Positions 26,338-35,590 are shown, counted from the stretch's first letter. The stretch: DNA of 64,000 nt from Rhodococcus qingshengii (GCF_021025955.1 NZ_JAJNCL010000002.1:795626-859625); one strand, 5' to 3'. The notes: a model not told the origin generated them from the sequence alone. Translations and numbers: made by a program.

Positions 26338-27690
26338 CTAGCGGTCTTCCGGCATCGTGACTTCGAGGACGCGAGCCTCACCGGTGGTCGCGGGGTCCGG
26401 ACGATCGCGGGAATCCGACGACGCCATCTGGAGTCCGTTCAAATCGGTCCGCATGTAGATGACGTTGTAACGGTCCCACGTGGTGGCGACGAATTCGAGG
26501 AACTGTCCGCTCGCCCAGGGGTGCATGAATCCGCCGTACAACGCGGGCAACGTGATTCCACTCAACAGAGTTTGCGTGCCACTCCACGGGCCTTGCGGTT
26601 GGTCGGCCTGACGGATCACGAGGTTGCCCTCGGCACTGGTGTACATGGCAACGTACTTGTTCAGGTAGTCGTTCCACTGCACGGCAAGTTCACTGACCGG
26701 CGCTTTGATGACCTGCACCGCATCGGTATCTCGCGGACTCCAACCGGAGCCGTCCCAGTACTCGTAGGCACCAAGTTTTCTGATGTCGGCTCCGGCCACT
26801 CGCGCCAGGATCGCCTTACCGAAACGACCTGAGGGAGTTCCGTATTCGTAAATATAGCCGTCCCGACCATCGAGGAAGGCACTCTGCTGGAAGTTGGAAT
26901 TGATCGGTGATACCGCCGGAATCCCCGGGATACCGAGTCCTTCTGTATTCGCTCGAACCGTCGCCGGATCGAGCTCCCAGTTCTCACCGTTGTCCGTCGA
27001 GAAAGCCAGAGCCGAATAGTTGGTGGTCCAGGCTCCGGGTTCGTCCCACGACCGAACGGACATGAATCTGATGTACTGCACACCACCGTAAGAGATTCCA
27101 GCGGTCGGGATGGTGGTGAACTCGCCCGGAATGCCGAATCCCGGAATGATCTCCTTGGAATGATTGGGGCCGTCCAACGGAGAACTGTCGATCTTCATGC
27201 CATCGGCGATGGCGGTGTCGTTGCTGCGAAACAACACGTTGCTACGCCAGTCGTCACCCGGGGTGTCGCAGTCGCCAACGGTATCGCCGAATGCCATCAG
27301 TACGTCGTGATCCGGCCCCGAAAGACCGTTGTCCCACATGATTCCGAGGTCGGTTCCCGACACGTTGAACCGCTCGATAGTGTTGTTGGGACTGCCTGGA
27401 CCAGTGACCATTTCGATCGCTCTGGTCCGGCCGGTCAGCACCGGCAGAGCGCCGTTGGGCGCGCCGGTGATCCAAGGCAACGCGTTGGCGAGGGAGCCGG
27501 TACCGGCGGAACCACTGCCGAGTGATCCGGTCAGCGAACCGAGCGAACCCGTCATCGATCCGGCGGAGCCACTTCCTCCCGAACCACACGGTCCACCGAT
27601 CGCCGACGCAGACGGTGCTGCGGCAATCGTCGCGGCAATCGTGACGACGCCTATCGACAACATCGCCGACATGGAGTGTTTTTTACGCAC
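26338..27690 (-). CDS. secreted DUF4185 protein
   Basis: A 450-residue exported protein. The signal peptide ends after ASASA (residue 30), then follows a Gly/Ser-rich low-complexity stretch with repeated TGSLGS units (about residues 34-66). The remainder is the DUF4185 domain, a five-bladed-propeller-like fold related to glycosidases in shape: VLMAFGDTVGDCDTPG, SWDEPGAWTTNYSALAF, QVIKAPVSELAVQW, and a C-terminal YNVIYMRTDLN. Mycobacterial relatives are secreted or wall-associated with undetermined activity. It is convergent with glnN and divergent from gdhA (about 250 bases between). Confidence 0.85.
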   Translation of the reverse strand: MRKKHSMSAMLSIGVVTIAATIAAAPSASAIGGPCGSGGSGSAGSMTGSLGSLTGSLGSGSAGTGSLANALPWITGAPNGALPVLTGRTRAIEMVTGPGSPNNTIERFNVSGTDLGIMWDNGLSGPDHDVLMAFGDTVGDCDTPGDDWRSNVLFRSNDTAIADGMKIDSSPLDGPNHSKEIIPGFGIPGEFTTIPTAGISYGGVQYIRFMSVRSWDEPGAWTTNYSALAFSTDNGENWELDPATVRANTEGLGIPGIPAVSPINSNFQQSAFLDGRDGYIYEYGTPSGRFGKAILARVAGADIRKLGAYEYWDGSGWSPRDTDAVQVIKAPVSELAVQWNDYLNKYVAMYTSAEGNLVIRQADQPQGPWSGTQTLLSGITLPALYGGFMHPWASGQFLEFVATTWDRYNVIYMRTDLNGLQMASSDSRDRPDPATTGEARVLEVTMPEDR

Positions 27691-27892
27691 GTGCAGCCCC
27701 TCTGATCATTTCGACTCGCGTTCGGACCACAGGCACAGTGATCCCCGACCGCAGAAGCAAACCATTTGGACTGTGTTAAGAGAGTGAAAGCTGAGCAAAT
27801 TGTTATAAATCGCCCGTTCAACTGACACAAGTGACAGCTGTGTTCGATTTCACCTTCACAGGACAGTTGTCCGGTACAGCAATAAAGGCGCC

Positions 27893-27912
27893 TAGTATGT
27901 AACGGAAATGTA
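27893..27912 (+). promoter_or_regulatory. candidate -10 and GlnR-like half sites before gdhA
   Basis: TAGTAT at 27893 fits an actinobacterial -10. GTAAC at 27899 and GTAAA at 27910 are spaced by six bases, resembling the two half-sites of a GlnR box (GTNAC-n6-GNAAC) imperfectly. GlnR control of nitrogen genes is known in actinobacteria; this particular site is a weak guess. Confidence 0.25.
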
Positions 27913-27939
27913 AAAGAGTTCTCACAATGAGGTAGGTGA

Positions 27940-29286
<1,347 letters not shown>

Positions 29287-29378
29287 AGGTTTTCGCAACA
29301 CAGACGGCAGCACAGAAAAGGGTGCCTCCACCCTGAACCGGTCCCCGTACGTCGGACTGGTCGAATCAACACCTAGGC

Positions 29379-29426
29379 CTCGAGGGCCCTGGGTCCCGCG
29401 ACAGCGTCGGACCCAGGGCCCTCGAG
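29379..29426 (+). terminator. 18-bp perfect stem after gdhA
   Basis: CTCGAGGGCCCTGGGTCC at 29379 pairs fully with 29409-29426 across a 12-base loop. It is GC-rich and has no T-tract. Terminator of gdhA, possibly also acting on transcripts from the other side. Confidence 0.8.
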
Positions 29427-29542
29427 CATGATCTGAGCAAATCGCCCGCGACGCACCCCGTAGGCGACGGCGATGATCCCAGACGGAACTCGTGGTGTCC
29501 TCCGAATCCGTTTTCCGCTGTGACGTCGAAAAACACCGTAAG

Positions 29543-29627
29543 TGGACGATTGTTTAGGTCCGCAGCGCGTGGGGCATATGGACTTATCTTCACATTTGTC
29601 CATTTCACAGTTGGACGATCGTTCATG
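29543..29627 (+). repeat. two copies of TGGACGATYGTTYA before the PucR gene
   Basis: TGGACGATTGTTTAGG at 29543-29558 and TGGACGATCGTTCATG at 29612-29627, starting 69 bases apart, near a whole number of helical turns. The second contains the palindrome ACGATCGT. They lie 150-240 bases before the PucR-type gene start in an otherwise gene-free stretch (29427-29780), so they may be its autoregulatory sites. Confidence 0.45.
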
Positions 29628-29780
29628 TGGTAGAAATCACAACGCCTGGCGCAATTCGATCCGCAAATTTCAGCGGCGAGTATGCCCCCGAACAAGGCCT
29701 CAGCGTGTACCCCGCTTCGTAACGCGCCGAGCCTCCGGGTGCCTGTGCCAGGCGACGCACCTGTCTAGAGGAGGCCACCC

Positions 29781-31040
29781 ATGTCCCCAGCGCTGCTGAA
29801 CAACCCGGGACCGCTCATGTTGGGAGGCAAGCCCGCCTCCACAGCGGTCAATGACGTCATCCCACTGGCAAGCGATCTCGTAGATCACTTGTCCCGCGCC
29901 AACCCGACGCTGGCTTCCCTCCAAACGGAGGCAGTACGTCGGGAGCTGATCGCGGTAATCGTGCAGGGGCTTCAAGTAGGGATCCAGCTATTGGATCACC
30001 GCAAACTCCCCACCGACCAAGACCTGGACGGCATTCACACCATGACCGTCCAACAAGCACTGAAAGGCGTGCCACTCAGCGCAATTCTCAGGTTGACGAA
30101 CGAGGGCATCAGCACTTTCCGCACCCTCATCCTCAGTCGGGCCGACGCCGGGGACTCCGCCAATCTCGGAGATCTCAACGAGTCCTTGTTTGCACTGGCG
30201 CAGCGGCTTCACTCGTTCATCTCGATCAGCTATCTCGCGGCTCTTCCAGCCGGTTCCCAGCTCGGCGAATACTCCGCCGGCGCCCTCGTGAAAGCCATGC
30301 TGGACGGGGACGACCCCACCCAACTCGCACTACAGATGGGCATCGAGCTCGCACCCCGCTATCTCGTTCTGCGGCTGATGGTTAACCTTCCGCCTGCTCG
30401 AACTGGAGCCCGAAACGGCACGCACCAGCGCATACAGGCCTATCGTGATCTCACGGTCGTTCAGGCGAAGATTGCGGCGCACTTCGGCTCGACACTGCTC
30501 GAAGCGCCTGCACCGCAGCGCGGTCTGGTCCTGATCGAGGGCACACCCGACTGGAAATCGGTGTGCGAGATCATCCAAAGTGCGCGTGCGACGGTCGGGG
30601 TGGAGATCACGGCCATCGGCGAGAGTGCCGCCGTCGGAGACATTGCCGCCGCCCAGGCAACAACACATGAATTGGCGCAACTCGTGCGGCGCCTGAGACT
30701 GCCGGCGCGGTCATACCGGATGGAGGACCTCGCGCTCGAGTACCAACTGACGCGGAGCGGCGCAGGCCGCGACAGCTTGATCAACCTACTCAAGCCACTC
30801 CACGGCAATCCGGAACTGCTGCAGACGCTGTCCATACATCTCGCGAACGGCCAGCACCGCCAGCGCACCGCGTCGGCACTGGGCCTGCACACGAACACCG
30901 TCGACAACCGGATCAAGCGCATCGCCGCCCTGACCGGATTGGATCCAGCCCTACCCTCTGAGCTGCTCAAACTGCGCGCTGCGATGATCTCGCTTTCTTT
31001 CGCCAGCACTGATGTGGACAACCGTCCAGCGAAAGTGTGA
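29781..31040 (+). CDS. PucR/CdaR-type transcriptional regulator
   Basis: A 419-residue regulator starting at an ATG 9 bases after AGGAGG. The N-terminal half is helical (VNDVIPLASDLVDHLSRANP...), without a clear PucR purine-sensing domain. The middle part resembles the CdaR GGDEF-like region. The C-terminal PucR HTH_30 domain is clear: LLKPLHGNPELLQTLSIHL, then RQRTASALGLHTNTVDNRI with the recognition helix near residues 355-375. It is followed by four tiny genes on the same strand, which I suspect it controls. A small hairpin (GTGTGA/TCACAC) straddles its stop codon. Confidence 0.88.
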   Translation: MSPALLNNPGPLMLGGKPASTAVNDVIPLASDLVDHLSRANPTLASLQTEAVRRELIAVIVQGLQVGIQLLDHRKLPTDQDLDGIHTMTVQQALKGVPLSAILRLTNEGISTFRTLILSRADAGDSANLGDLNESLFALAQRLHSFISISYLAALPAGSQLGEYSAGALVKAMLDGDDPTQLALQMGIELAPRYLVLRLMVNLPPARTGARNGTHQRIQAYRDLTVVQAKIAAHFGSTLLEAPAPQRGLVLIEGTPDWKSVCEIIQSARATVGVEITAIGESAAVGDIAAAQATTHELAQLVRRLRLPARSYRMEDLALEYQLTRSGAGRDSLINLLKPLHGNPELLQTLSIHLANGQHRQRTASALGLHTNTVDNRIKRIAALTGLDPALPSELLKLRAAMISLSFASTDVDNRPAKV

Positions 31041-31111
31041 ACACTCACACCCTCACTATTAGCTCTCCACGAATGGTGGCCTCGACCCCACTTTTCCGCA
31101 CCGAGCCGGGC

Positions 31112-31117
31112 TATAAA
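31112..31117 (+). promoter_or_regulatory. candidate -10 element before the small-peptide genes
   Basis: TATAAA at 31112, 50 bases before the first peptide ATG and 70 after the regulator stop, in a locally AT-richer patch. No convincing -35 is present, so an activator would be needed if this is a promoter. Confidence 0.3.
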
Positions 31118-31166
31118 AGTGTGGTGCGAATCACCGCGCAAACCAGTAACAATTAAGGGGAACCAC

Positions 31167-31280
31167 ATGATCAACGGCCAGGACAACGCTCTCCTCGGTG
31201 CCTTCTTCGACACCATCCTGCAGCTCTTCAACGCGGGCAGCACCGGCACGGGCTCGACGGATGGCGGCGGCGTCTCCTAG
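31167..31280 (+). CDS. small Gly/Ser-rich peptide 1 (37 aa)
   Basis: ATG at 31167 preceded by AAGGGG at 6 bases; stop TAG at 31278. The 37-residue product has no signal peptide. Residues 8-25 form a possible amphipathic helix (ALLGAFFDTILQLFNAGS), followed by a flexible Gly/Ser/Thr tail (TGTGSTDGGGVS). The core ILQLFNAGS recurs as VLQMFNAGS in the next gene and IVQLLSAGS in the fourth, so the frames are related and under protein-level constraint despite their size. Role unknown; see the findings. Confidence 0.7.
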   Translation: MINGQDNALLGAFFDTILQLFNAGSTGTGSTDGGGVS

Positions 31281-31288
31281 GACGAATC

Positions 31289-31325
31289 GCGGGCCCTGTG
31301 CGAGATTCTCTCGCACGGGGCCCGC
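31289..31325 (+). terminator. stem-loop between peptide genes 1 and 2
   Basis: GCGGGCCCTGTGCGAG (31289-31304) pairs with 31310-31325 with one T-G wobble and a 5-base loop. It lies 8 bases after the stop of peptide 1. It may act as a partial terminator, so peptide 1 would be made in excess of the later ones, or it may stabilise the first message. Confidence 0.65.
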
Positions 31326-31402
31326 TCCAAGCCGCCTGACACTGTGAGGGCGGTGACCACGGTGACCACCATGTCGCCACCGCTGAAACCAGGAGCCAGC
31401 AC

Positions 31403-31546
31403 ATGATCGCCGCACCAACCACAGGCGCTTTGGCCGTTGTCTTGAACACCGTCCTTCAGATGTTCAACGCGGGCAGCAGCTTCCTCTATACCGACAACTC
31501 TCCGATCGGCGGCGGCGGCGAAACTCCCACGACGCCTGCTCCCTGA
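31403..31546 (+). CDS. small peptide 2 (47 aa)
   Basis: ATG at 31403 with AGGAG 8 bases upstream. A 47-residue product without a signal peptide: hydrophobic segment ALAVVLNTVLQMFNAGS (residues 9-25), then SFLYTDNSPIGGGG and a Pro/Thr end (TPTTPAP). The block LNTVLQMFNAGSS aligns with FDTILQLFNAGST of peptide 1, so the two are paralogues. A weak 20-codon frame from a GTG at 31344 ends with its stop overlapping this ATG; it lacks a Shine-Dalgarno and I do not call it a gene. Confidence 0.7.
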   Translation: MIAAPTTGALAVVLNTVLQMFNAGSSFLYTDNSPIGGGGETPTTPAP

Positions 31547-31596
31547 TCGACTTACCCGCTCGCACCACAAACGTCGCGGCGCAGACAGGAATCACC

Positions 31597-31710
31597 GTGA
31601 TAAACCCGCACACCCAGGGCAGCCTGGTTATCGACTTCGGCTCGCTCTCCAGGGCACTCGGCTTCGGCAACGGCTCGATCGTGTCGCTCGGCAGCACCGG
31701 AAGTGCCTGA
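31597..31710 (+). CDS. small peptide 3 (37 aa)
   Basis: GTG at 31597 with ACAGGA 6 bases upstream; TGA at 31708. The 37-residue product starts INPHTQGSLVIDFGSLSRAL and ends in a Gly/Ser repeat (GFGNGS, SLGSTGSA). It lacks the NAGS core of its neighbours but shares length, low-charge composition and the GSTGS ending also found in peptide 4 (GLGST). It is probably a diverged member of the same set. Support rests on position, ribosome site and composition only. Confidence 0.55.
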   Translation: MINPHTQGSLVIDFGSLSRALGFGNGSIVSLGSTGSA

Positions 31711-31790
31711 AACAGCCGTCCTGACTACGTCGACGATCCCGTCGCCGCTCACATTCTCACCACATCTCGAAACAGAAAGCAGGTCTCCCC

Positions 31791-31958
31791 GTGCCTACAA
31801 TCCCGCTCACCGGCGACCCCATCGTCATCAACATCATCGTCCAGCTACTGAGCGCGGGCAGCAGCAACGCGCTCGCTTTGGGCGGGGTCGGCAGCAGCGG
31901 TCTCGGTAGCACCGGGCTCGGCAGCTTCGACTCGGCGAGTCTCGGGAGCGCTGCTTAG
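31791..31958 (+). CDS. small peptide 4 (55 aa)
   Basis: GTG at 31791 with AGCAGGT upstream; stop TAG at 31956. A 55-residue product without a signal peptide. Residues 10-25 are hydrophobic (PIVINIIVQLLSAGSS), matching the core of peptides 1 and 2. The second half is a run of GLGS-type repeats (GSSGLGSTGLGS, ASLGSAA). It is the last gene before a strong terminator. A Gly/Ser/Leu tail like this could pack on a surface or in a membrane-associated assembly. Confidence 0.65.
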   Translation: MPTIPLTGDPIVINIIVQLLSAGSSNALALGGVGSSGLGSTGLGSFDSASLGSAA

Positions 31959-32017
31959 CATCTCCCACTGATGAGTGGCTGATTCACCGCCATTGATCGG
32001 TATACAGTCCATGAAAC

Positions 32018-32057
32018 CGACGTTGCCCTCCGCCACAAAGGACGGAGGGCAACGTCG
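32018..32057 (+). terminator. 15-bp perfect stem closing the peptide cluster
   Basis: CGACGTTGCCCTCCG at 32018 pairs fully with 32043-32057, loop CCACAAAGGA. It lies between the peptide cluster and the convergent desaturase operon and probably stops both. Confidence 0.8.
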
Positions 32058-32090
32058 TCGGTCACGCGGAATTGGTTCGGCGCAGTCGGA

Positions 32091-32336
32091 TCAACGCCAG
32101 CCTTCAGGCGTATCGGTGTCGTCGTGTTCGATAGTCACAGATTCCGAACGATCGTCCGCCGCAGCTTTTTTCGCCGCTTCACGCATTTCGATACCGTCGG
32201 ACACCCAGTCACCGATCTCGCGCGTCACGTCTCGAACTGCCCCGGCGATGATCATCGCGATGGAGCCGACGTGGTTGGCTGCACTTTCCGTCAACTCCTG
32301 GACGGTGTCCTTGCGGCGTTCGAATTTCCCGACCAT
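32091..32336 (-). CDS. 81-residue protein of the desaturase operon
   Basis: Start at the ATG at 32336 (VGKFERRKDTVQEL), 13 bases after the desaturase stop, so it is the third gene of that operon. The middle (HVGSIAMIIAGAVRDVTREI) is mildly hydrophobic and could be an amphipathic or membrane-touching helix. The C-terminus is acidic (EHDDTDTPEGWR) after an Ala/Lys helix (EMREAAKKAAADD). No family is known to me. Position suggests an accessory or regulatory subunit of the desaturase system. Confidence 0.75.
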   Translation of the reverse strand: MVGKFERRKDTVQELTESAANHVGSIAMIIAGAVRDVTREIGDWVSDGIEMREAAKKAAADDRSESVTIEHDDTDTPEGWR

Positions 32337-32349
32337 CAAAGTGTGCCTC

Positions 32350-33522
32350 TCAGGCTGCTGTTCGCTGGCGCTCGACGATAACACCGGGAGGGGTCTTCGA
32401 CTTGACCAAACCGGGCGGCAGAGCGAGCTTGAATATCTTGCCCCACACCGAACCGATCTGCTTGAAGAACCCACCGGTGTTGTACGGCAAACCGTACTTC
32501 ACACACAATTCTTTCACCTCGGGAGCCAGTTCCGGATAACGATGCGCAGGCAAGTCCGGGAACAGGTGGTGCTCGATCTGGTGCGAGAGGTTGCCGGACA
32601 TGATGTGGAAGAGCGGGCTTCCCTCGATGTTGGCACTGCCGAGCATCTGCCGCACGTACCACTGACCGCGAGTCTCGTCCGCCGTCTCGTCCTCGGTGAA
32701 GCTCTGGACGCCGGTGGGGAAATGGCCACAGAAGATGATCGAGTAGGTCCACACGTTCCGGACCAGATTGGCGGTGACGTTCCCCGCGAGAGTGGTCACG
32801 AACAGCGGCCCCGTGAGAACCGGGAAGATGACGTAGTCCTTGAGGACCTGCTTGCCGGCCTTGTTCCACCAACCCTTGAGTAGCGGCTTGACGTCGTGCC
32901 ACTTGCGTTTACCTTGGATGACGTTCTCGATCTCGAGGTCGTGCATCATCACCCCCCACTCGAACAGCATCATCAGCGCAAAAGCCCAGACCGGATTACC
33001 GAGGTAATAGGGGTTCCACTTCTGCGCGTCGTCGATACGCAGGATGCCGTATCCGATGTCGCGGTCTTTGCCGAGAATGTTGGTGTACGTGTGGTGCATG
33101 TAGTTGTGCGAGTGGCGCCACTGGTCGGCCGGGCACACCGTATCCCATTCGAAGACTTCAGAATTGAGCCCGGGCTCACGCATCCAGTCGTATTGACCGT
33201 GCATGACGTTGTGGCCGATCTCCATGTTGTCGAGGATCTTGGACACGCTCAATGCACCGACCGCCGCGAGCCACACCGGCGGTAGGAAGCCGAGGTACAT
33301 CAAGCCGCGACCCGCGACCTCGAAACCACGCTGCGCCTTGATGATTTTGTAGATGTACTCCCGATCCTCAGCACCGAGTGAGGCGACGGTGCGATCACGC
33401 AGTGCGTCCAACTCGCGGCCGATCTCCTCGACCTGCTCGTACGTCAGGACAACAGGAGCGTCGTTCTTCACATCGGAACCGTTGCCGAGGAAAGGGAGGG
33501 TGGGAAGTGAAAGTCCAAACAT
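32350..33522 (-). CDS. desA3: membrane acyl-CoA desaturase (DesA3-like)
   Basis: A 390-residue integral membrane fatty-acid desaturase of the diiron type that introduces a cis double bond into stearoyl-CoA-like substrates. The three His boxes are present: HNVMHGQYDW, HSHNYMHHTYTN and HQIEHHLFPDLPAH. Start at the ATG at 33522 after GGAG (CTGGAGACCGAC). Hydrophobic spans lie between the boxes. It is in one operon with its electron donor upstream (35 bases) and the 81-residue protein downstream. In M. tuberculosis the equivalent pair is Rv3229c/Rv3230c. Confidence 0.92.
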   Translation of the reverse strand: MFGLSLPTLPFLGNGSDVKNDAPVVLTYEQVEEIGRELDALRDRTVASLGAEDREYIYKIIKAQRGFEVAGRGLMYLGFLPPVWLAAVGALSVSKILDNMEIGHNVMHGQYDWMREPGLNSEVFEWDTVCPADQWRHSHNYMHHTYTNILGKDRDIGYGILRIDDAQKWNPYYLGNPVWAFALMMLFEWGVMMHDLEIENVIQGKRKWHDVKPLLKGWWNKAGKQVLKDYVIFPVLTGPLFVTTLAGNVTANLVRNVWTYSIIFCGHFPTGVQSFTEDETADETRGQWYVRQMLGSANIEGSPLFHIMSGNLSHQIEHHLFPDLPAHRYPELAPEVKELCVKYGLPYNTGGFFKQIGSVWGKIFKLALPPGLVKSKTPPGVIVERQRTAA

Positions 33523-33557
33523 GTCGGTCTCCAGACAGTCGTGAGGGAAATGGGACT

Positions 33558-34691
33558 TCAGATGTCGACGGTGACGTCGCCGACGGGAGCACTGACGCAC
33601 AGTTGGATCTTCTTGTCCGGCTCGTCGTCGGTCTCACCGGTGCGCACGTTGCGGGTACGACCCGCCTTCTTGACGGAGGTGCAGGAGAAGCAGATTCCCA
33701 TCCGGCATCCGTATTCGGGATTAAGGCCCGCAGCTTCCGCTTGTTCGAGCAGTGTTTCGCCGGAGTTCTCGGCCGCCACTCCACTTTTGGTGAATGACAC
33801 CTCGCCGCCGGCCTCACCTGGCTCGGCCACCGCGGGTGCGAATTCCTCGGTATTGAGCAAGTGCTCGACGTCGACCTCACGGAAAACCTCGCGCACTCCT
33901 CGCATCAGTCCGGGAGGCCCACAGAGATAAGCCTGGGCATCGACCGTTTCCGGATCAGCGATCCACGGGGCCACCGCGTCGAGGTGACCACGGTCGAAGA
34001 AACCTTCGAGATCACCTCCACCGCTTTCGGTGTACACGAGTACCAGTTTCACGTTCGAGTTCTGTTCGGCGATGGTTTTCAGGGCGCGCGTGTACGCCAC
34101 GTCGGCATCGGTGTTCGCGTAGTGCACGAACACGATCTCGCCCGAATGCTCCTCGTCCACGAGCGTCCGCAGCATCGACATCACCGGGGTGATTCCACTG
34201 CCACCACTGATCAACAACACTCGACGCGGGCGGTCGACCGGGAGGGAGAACACCCCGTCTGCCTGCGAAAGACTGACTACAAGTCCCGGCACAGCGTTGG
34301 CGTACAGATACTGCGACACCAATCCACCCGGATGAGCCTTCACGGTCAGCTCGATCAGCCCGTTTCGCGTAGACGCGCCCCCGGCCGGCGAGTAGCAGCG
34401 AGTGTGACGAACACCGTCGATCACCACGCCCAACTGCACGAACTGGCCCGCCTGAAAACCCCGCCACTGGCGAGTCGGACGCAGCGTCAGAGTGACGGAG
34501 TCAGCGGTCGGATGGTCGACGGCGACAACCTGCGCGCGGATGTCACGAACGGTCGCCATCGGGTTGACCAACTCGAGGTACCGGTCGATCTGATGTGGAG
34601 CAGCCATGGCTTCGATCAGTCCCACCAAGGACAGTCCGCGCCGAGCTGTGGGCTTCGGTGTCGTGTTCTCAGGAGCAGATGCGATTGTCAT
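33558..34691 (-). CDS. ferredoxin reductase-type oxidoreductase for the desaturase
   Basis: A 377-residue flavin/iron-sulfur reductase. FAD-binding RCYSPAGG, nucleotide-binding GGSGITPVMSML and YLCGPPGLM, then a C-terminal plant-type 2Fe-2S domain with GCRMGICFSCTS and a distant LCVS supplying the four Cys. It passes electrons from NAD(P)H to the desaturase, as shown for Rv3230c with DesA3. Start at the ATG at 34691 with AGGAGG immediately upstream. It is the first gene of the operon, facing the TetR gene. Confidence 0.93.
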   Translation of the reverse strand: MTIASAPENTTPKPTARRGLSLVGLIEAMAAPHQIDRYLELVNPMATVRDIRAQVVAVDHPTADSVTLTLRPTRQWRGFQAGQFVQLGVVIDGVRHTRCYSPAGGASTRNGLIELTVKAHPGGLVSQYLYANAVPGLVVSLSQADGVFSLPVDRPRRVLLISGGSGITPVMSMLRTLVDEEHSGEIVFVHYANTDADVAYTRALKTIAEQNSNVKLVLVYTESGGGDLEGFFDRGHLDAVAPWIADPETVDAQAYLCGPPGLMRGVREVFREVDVEHLLNTEEFAPAVAEPGEAGGEVSFTKSGVAAENSGETLLEQAEAAGLNPEYGCRMGICFSCTSVKKAGRTRNVRTGETDDEPDKKIQLCVSAPVGDVTVDI

Positions 34692-34761
34692 GACCCTCCT
34701 CGTGTTTCGATTGCCGGGTAAATCGTTTGCCGGGCTGGCTTCCCCCGACTGCGTGAATTCA

Positions 34762-34777
34762 GTGTACAAATGTTCAC
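34762..34777. promoter_or_regulatory. imperfect palindrome upstream of the desaturase operon
   Basis: GTGTACAAATGTTCAC, symmetric at 12 of 16 positions, 70 bases before the reductase ATG. Candidate TetR operator or promoter element. Confidence 0.35.
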
Positions 34778-34821
34778 CGAAGATAGTGTGACAGGTGCAC
34801 ACAAGTACATGTCAACAAGAA

Positions 34822-34837
34822 TGTGACCCGGGTTACA
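34822..34837. promoter_or_regulatory. palindrome, candidate TetR operator
   Basis: TGTGACCCGGGTTACA is symmetric except for one mismatched pair. It lies 23 bases before the TetR start and about 130 before the reductase start, in the shared divergent region. Length and symmetry suit a TetR dimer. Confidence 0.5.
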
Positions 34838-34859
34838 TGAGTTGCCGAAAGGAGCCGGG

Positions 34860-35555
34860 ATGCCTGTACCTACACTCGACGTCGTGACGAAGGCCGGACC
34901 GGTGAACCCAGAGAACAGGGAACCCGACAACAAGGAACCGGAAAGCCGTGCCGCCAAAAAGGAGCGCACGCGCCAATCCCTCTTGGACACGGCAATGGAT
35001 CTCTCGGCCGACCGAGGCTTCGCCGGAATCAGCTTGCGAGAGGTCGCCAGGGAAGCCGGAATCGTTCCGACCGCGTTCTATCGCCACTTCGCTTCCCTGG
35101 AAGATCTCGGCGTTGTCCTCGTCGAGGAAAGCATGCGCATGTTGCGTCAGATGCTGCGCGACGCCAGGCGCAACCCCAGCACCAAGGACGCCACTACGTC
35201 ACTGGGCATCCTTGTGCGACAGGTACATACGCACGAACGACAGTTTCGGTTCCTCTGCCGTGAACGCTACAGCGGCGTCAGCGAGGTGCGACGCGCGATA
35301 GCCACCGAAATGCGGTTGTTCGTCAGCGAATTGACCCTCGATCTGTCCAGAACTACCGGACTCGAAAGCTGGTCGTCTCACGATCTGGAAATGGCCGCCG
35401 ATCTGATCGTCTCGACGATGTTCGGTGCCGTCGTCGAACTCTTGGACGCCGGAACTGCCGGACATCGCGATGAAGCCGCCGTCATCACACGAGCAAAGAA
35501 GCAGCTGCGAATCATCATGCTCGGAATGGCCAACTGGAATCCACCTCGAAACTGA
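34860..35555 (+). CDS. TetR-family regulator, divergent from desaturase operon
   Basis: A 231-residue repressor. Start at the ATG at 34860 with AAAGGAG upstream; the ATG 18 bases earlier is less well placed. After a Glu/Pro/Lys-rich lead of about 40 residues comes the TetR HTH: RTRQSLLDTAMDLSADRGFA, ISLREVAREAGIVPTAFYRHF. The C-terminal ligand domain is helical. By analogy with DesT, which senses unsaturated acyl-CoA and controls desaturases, it probably regulates the divergent operon; this is inference from position. It ends 35 bases before the hydrolase. Confidence 0.93.
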   Translation: MPVPTLDVVTKAGPVNPENREPDNKEPESRAAKKERTRQSLLDTAMDLSADRGFAGISLREVAREAGIVPTAFYRHFASLEDLGVVLVEESMRMLRQMLRDARRNPSTKDATTSLGILVRQVHTHERQFRFLCRERYSGVSEVRRAIATEMRLFVSELTLDLSRTTGLESWSSHDLEMAADLIVSTMFGAVVELLDAGTAGHRDEAAVITRAKKQLRIIMLGMANWNPPRN

Positions 35556-35590
35556 CCTCGGGTTCACCTTTTCGACGTACGGTGAGAGTC

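Noticed and set aside
31344..31406. 20-codon GTG frame ending in an ATGA overlap with peptide 2
   Set aside because: It has no Shine-Dalgarno and no similarity to the other peptides; the overlap may be chance.
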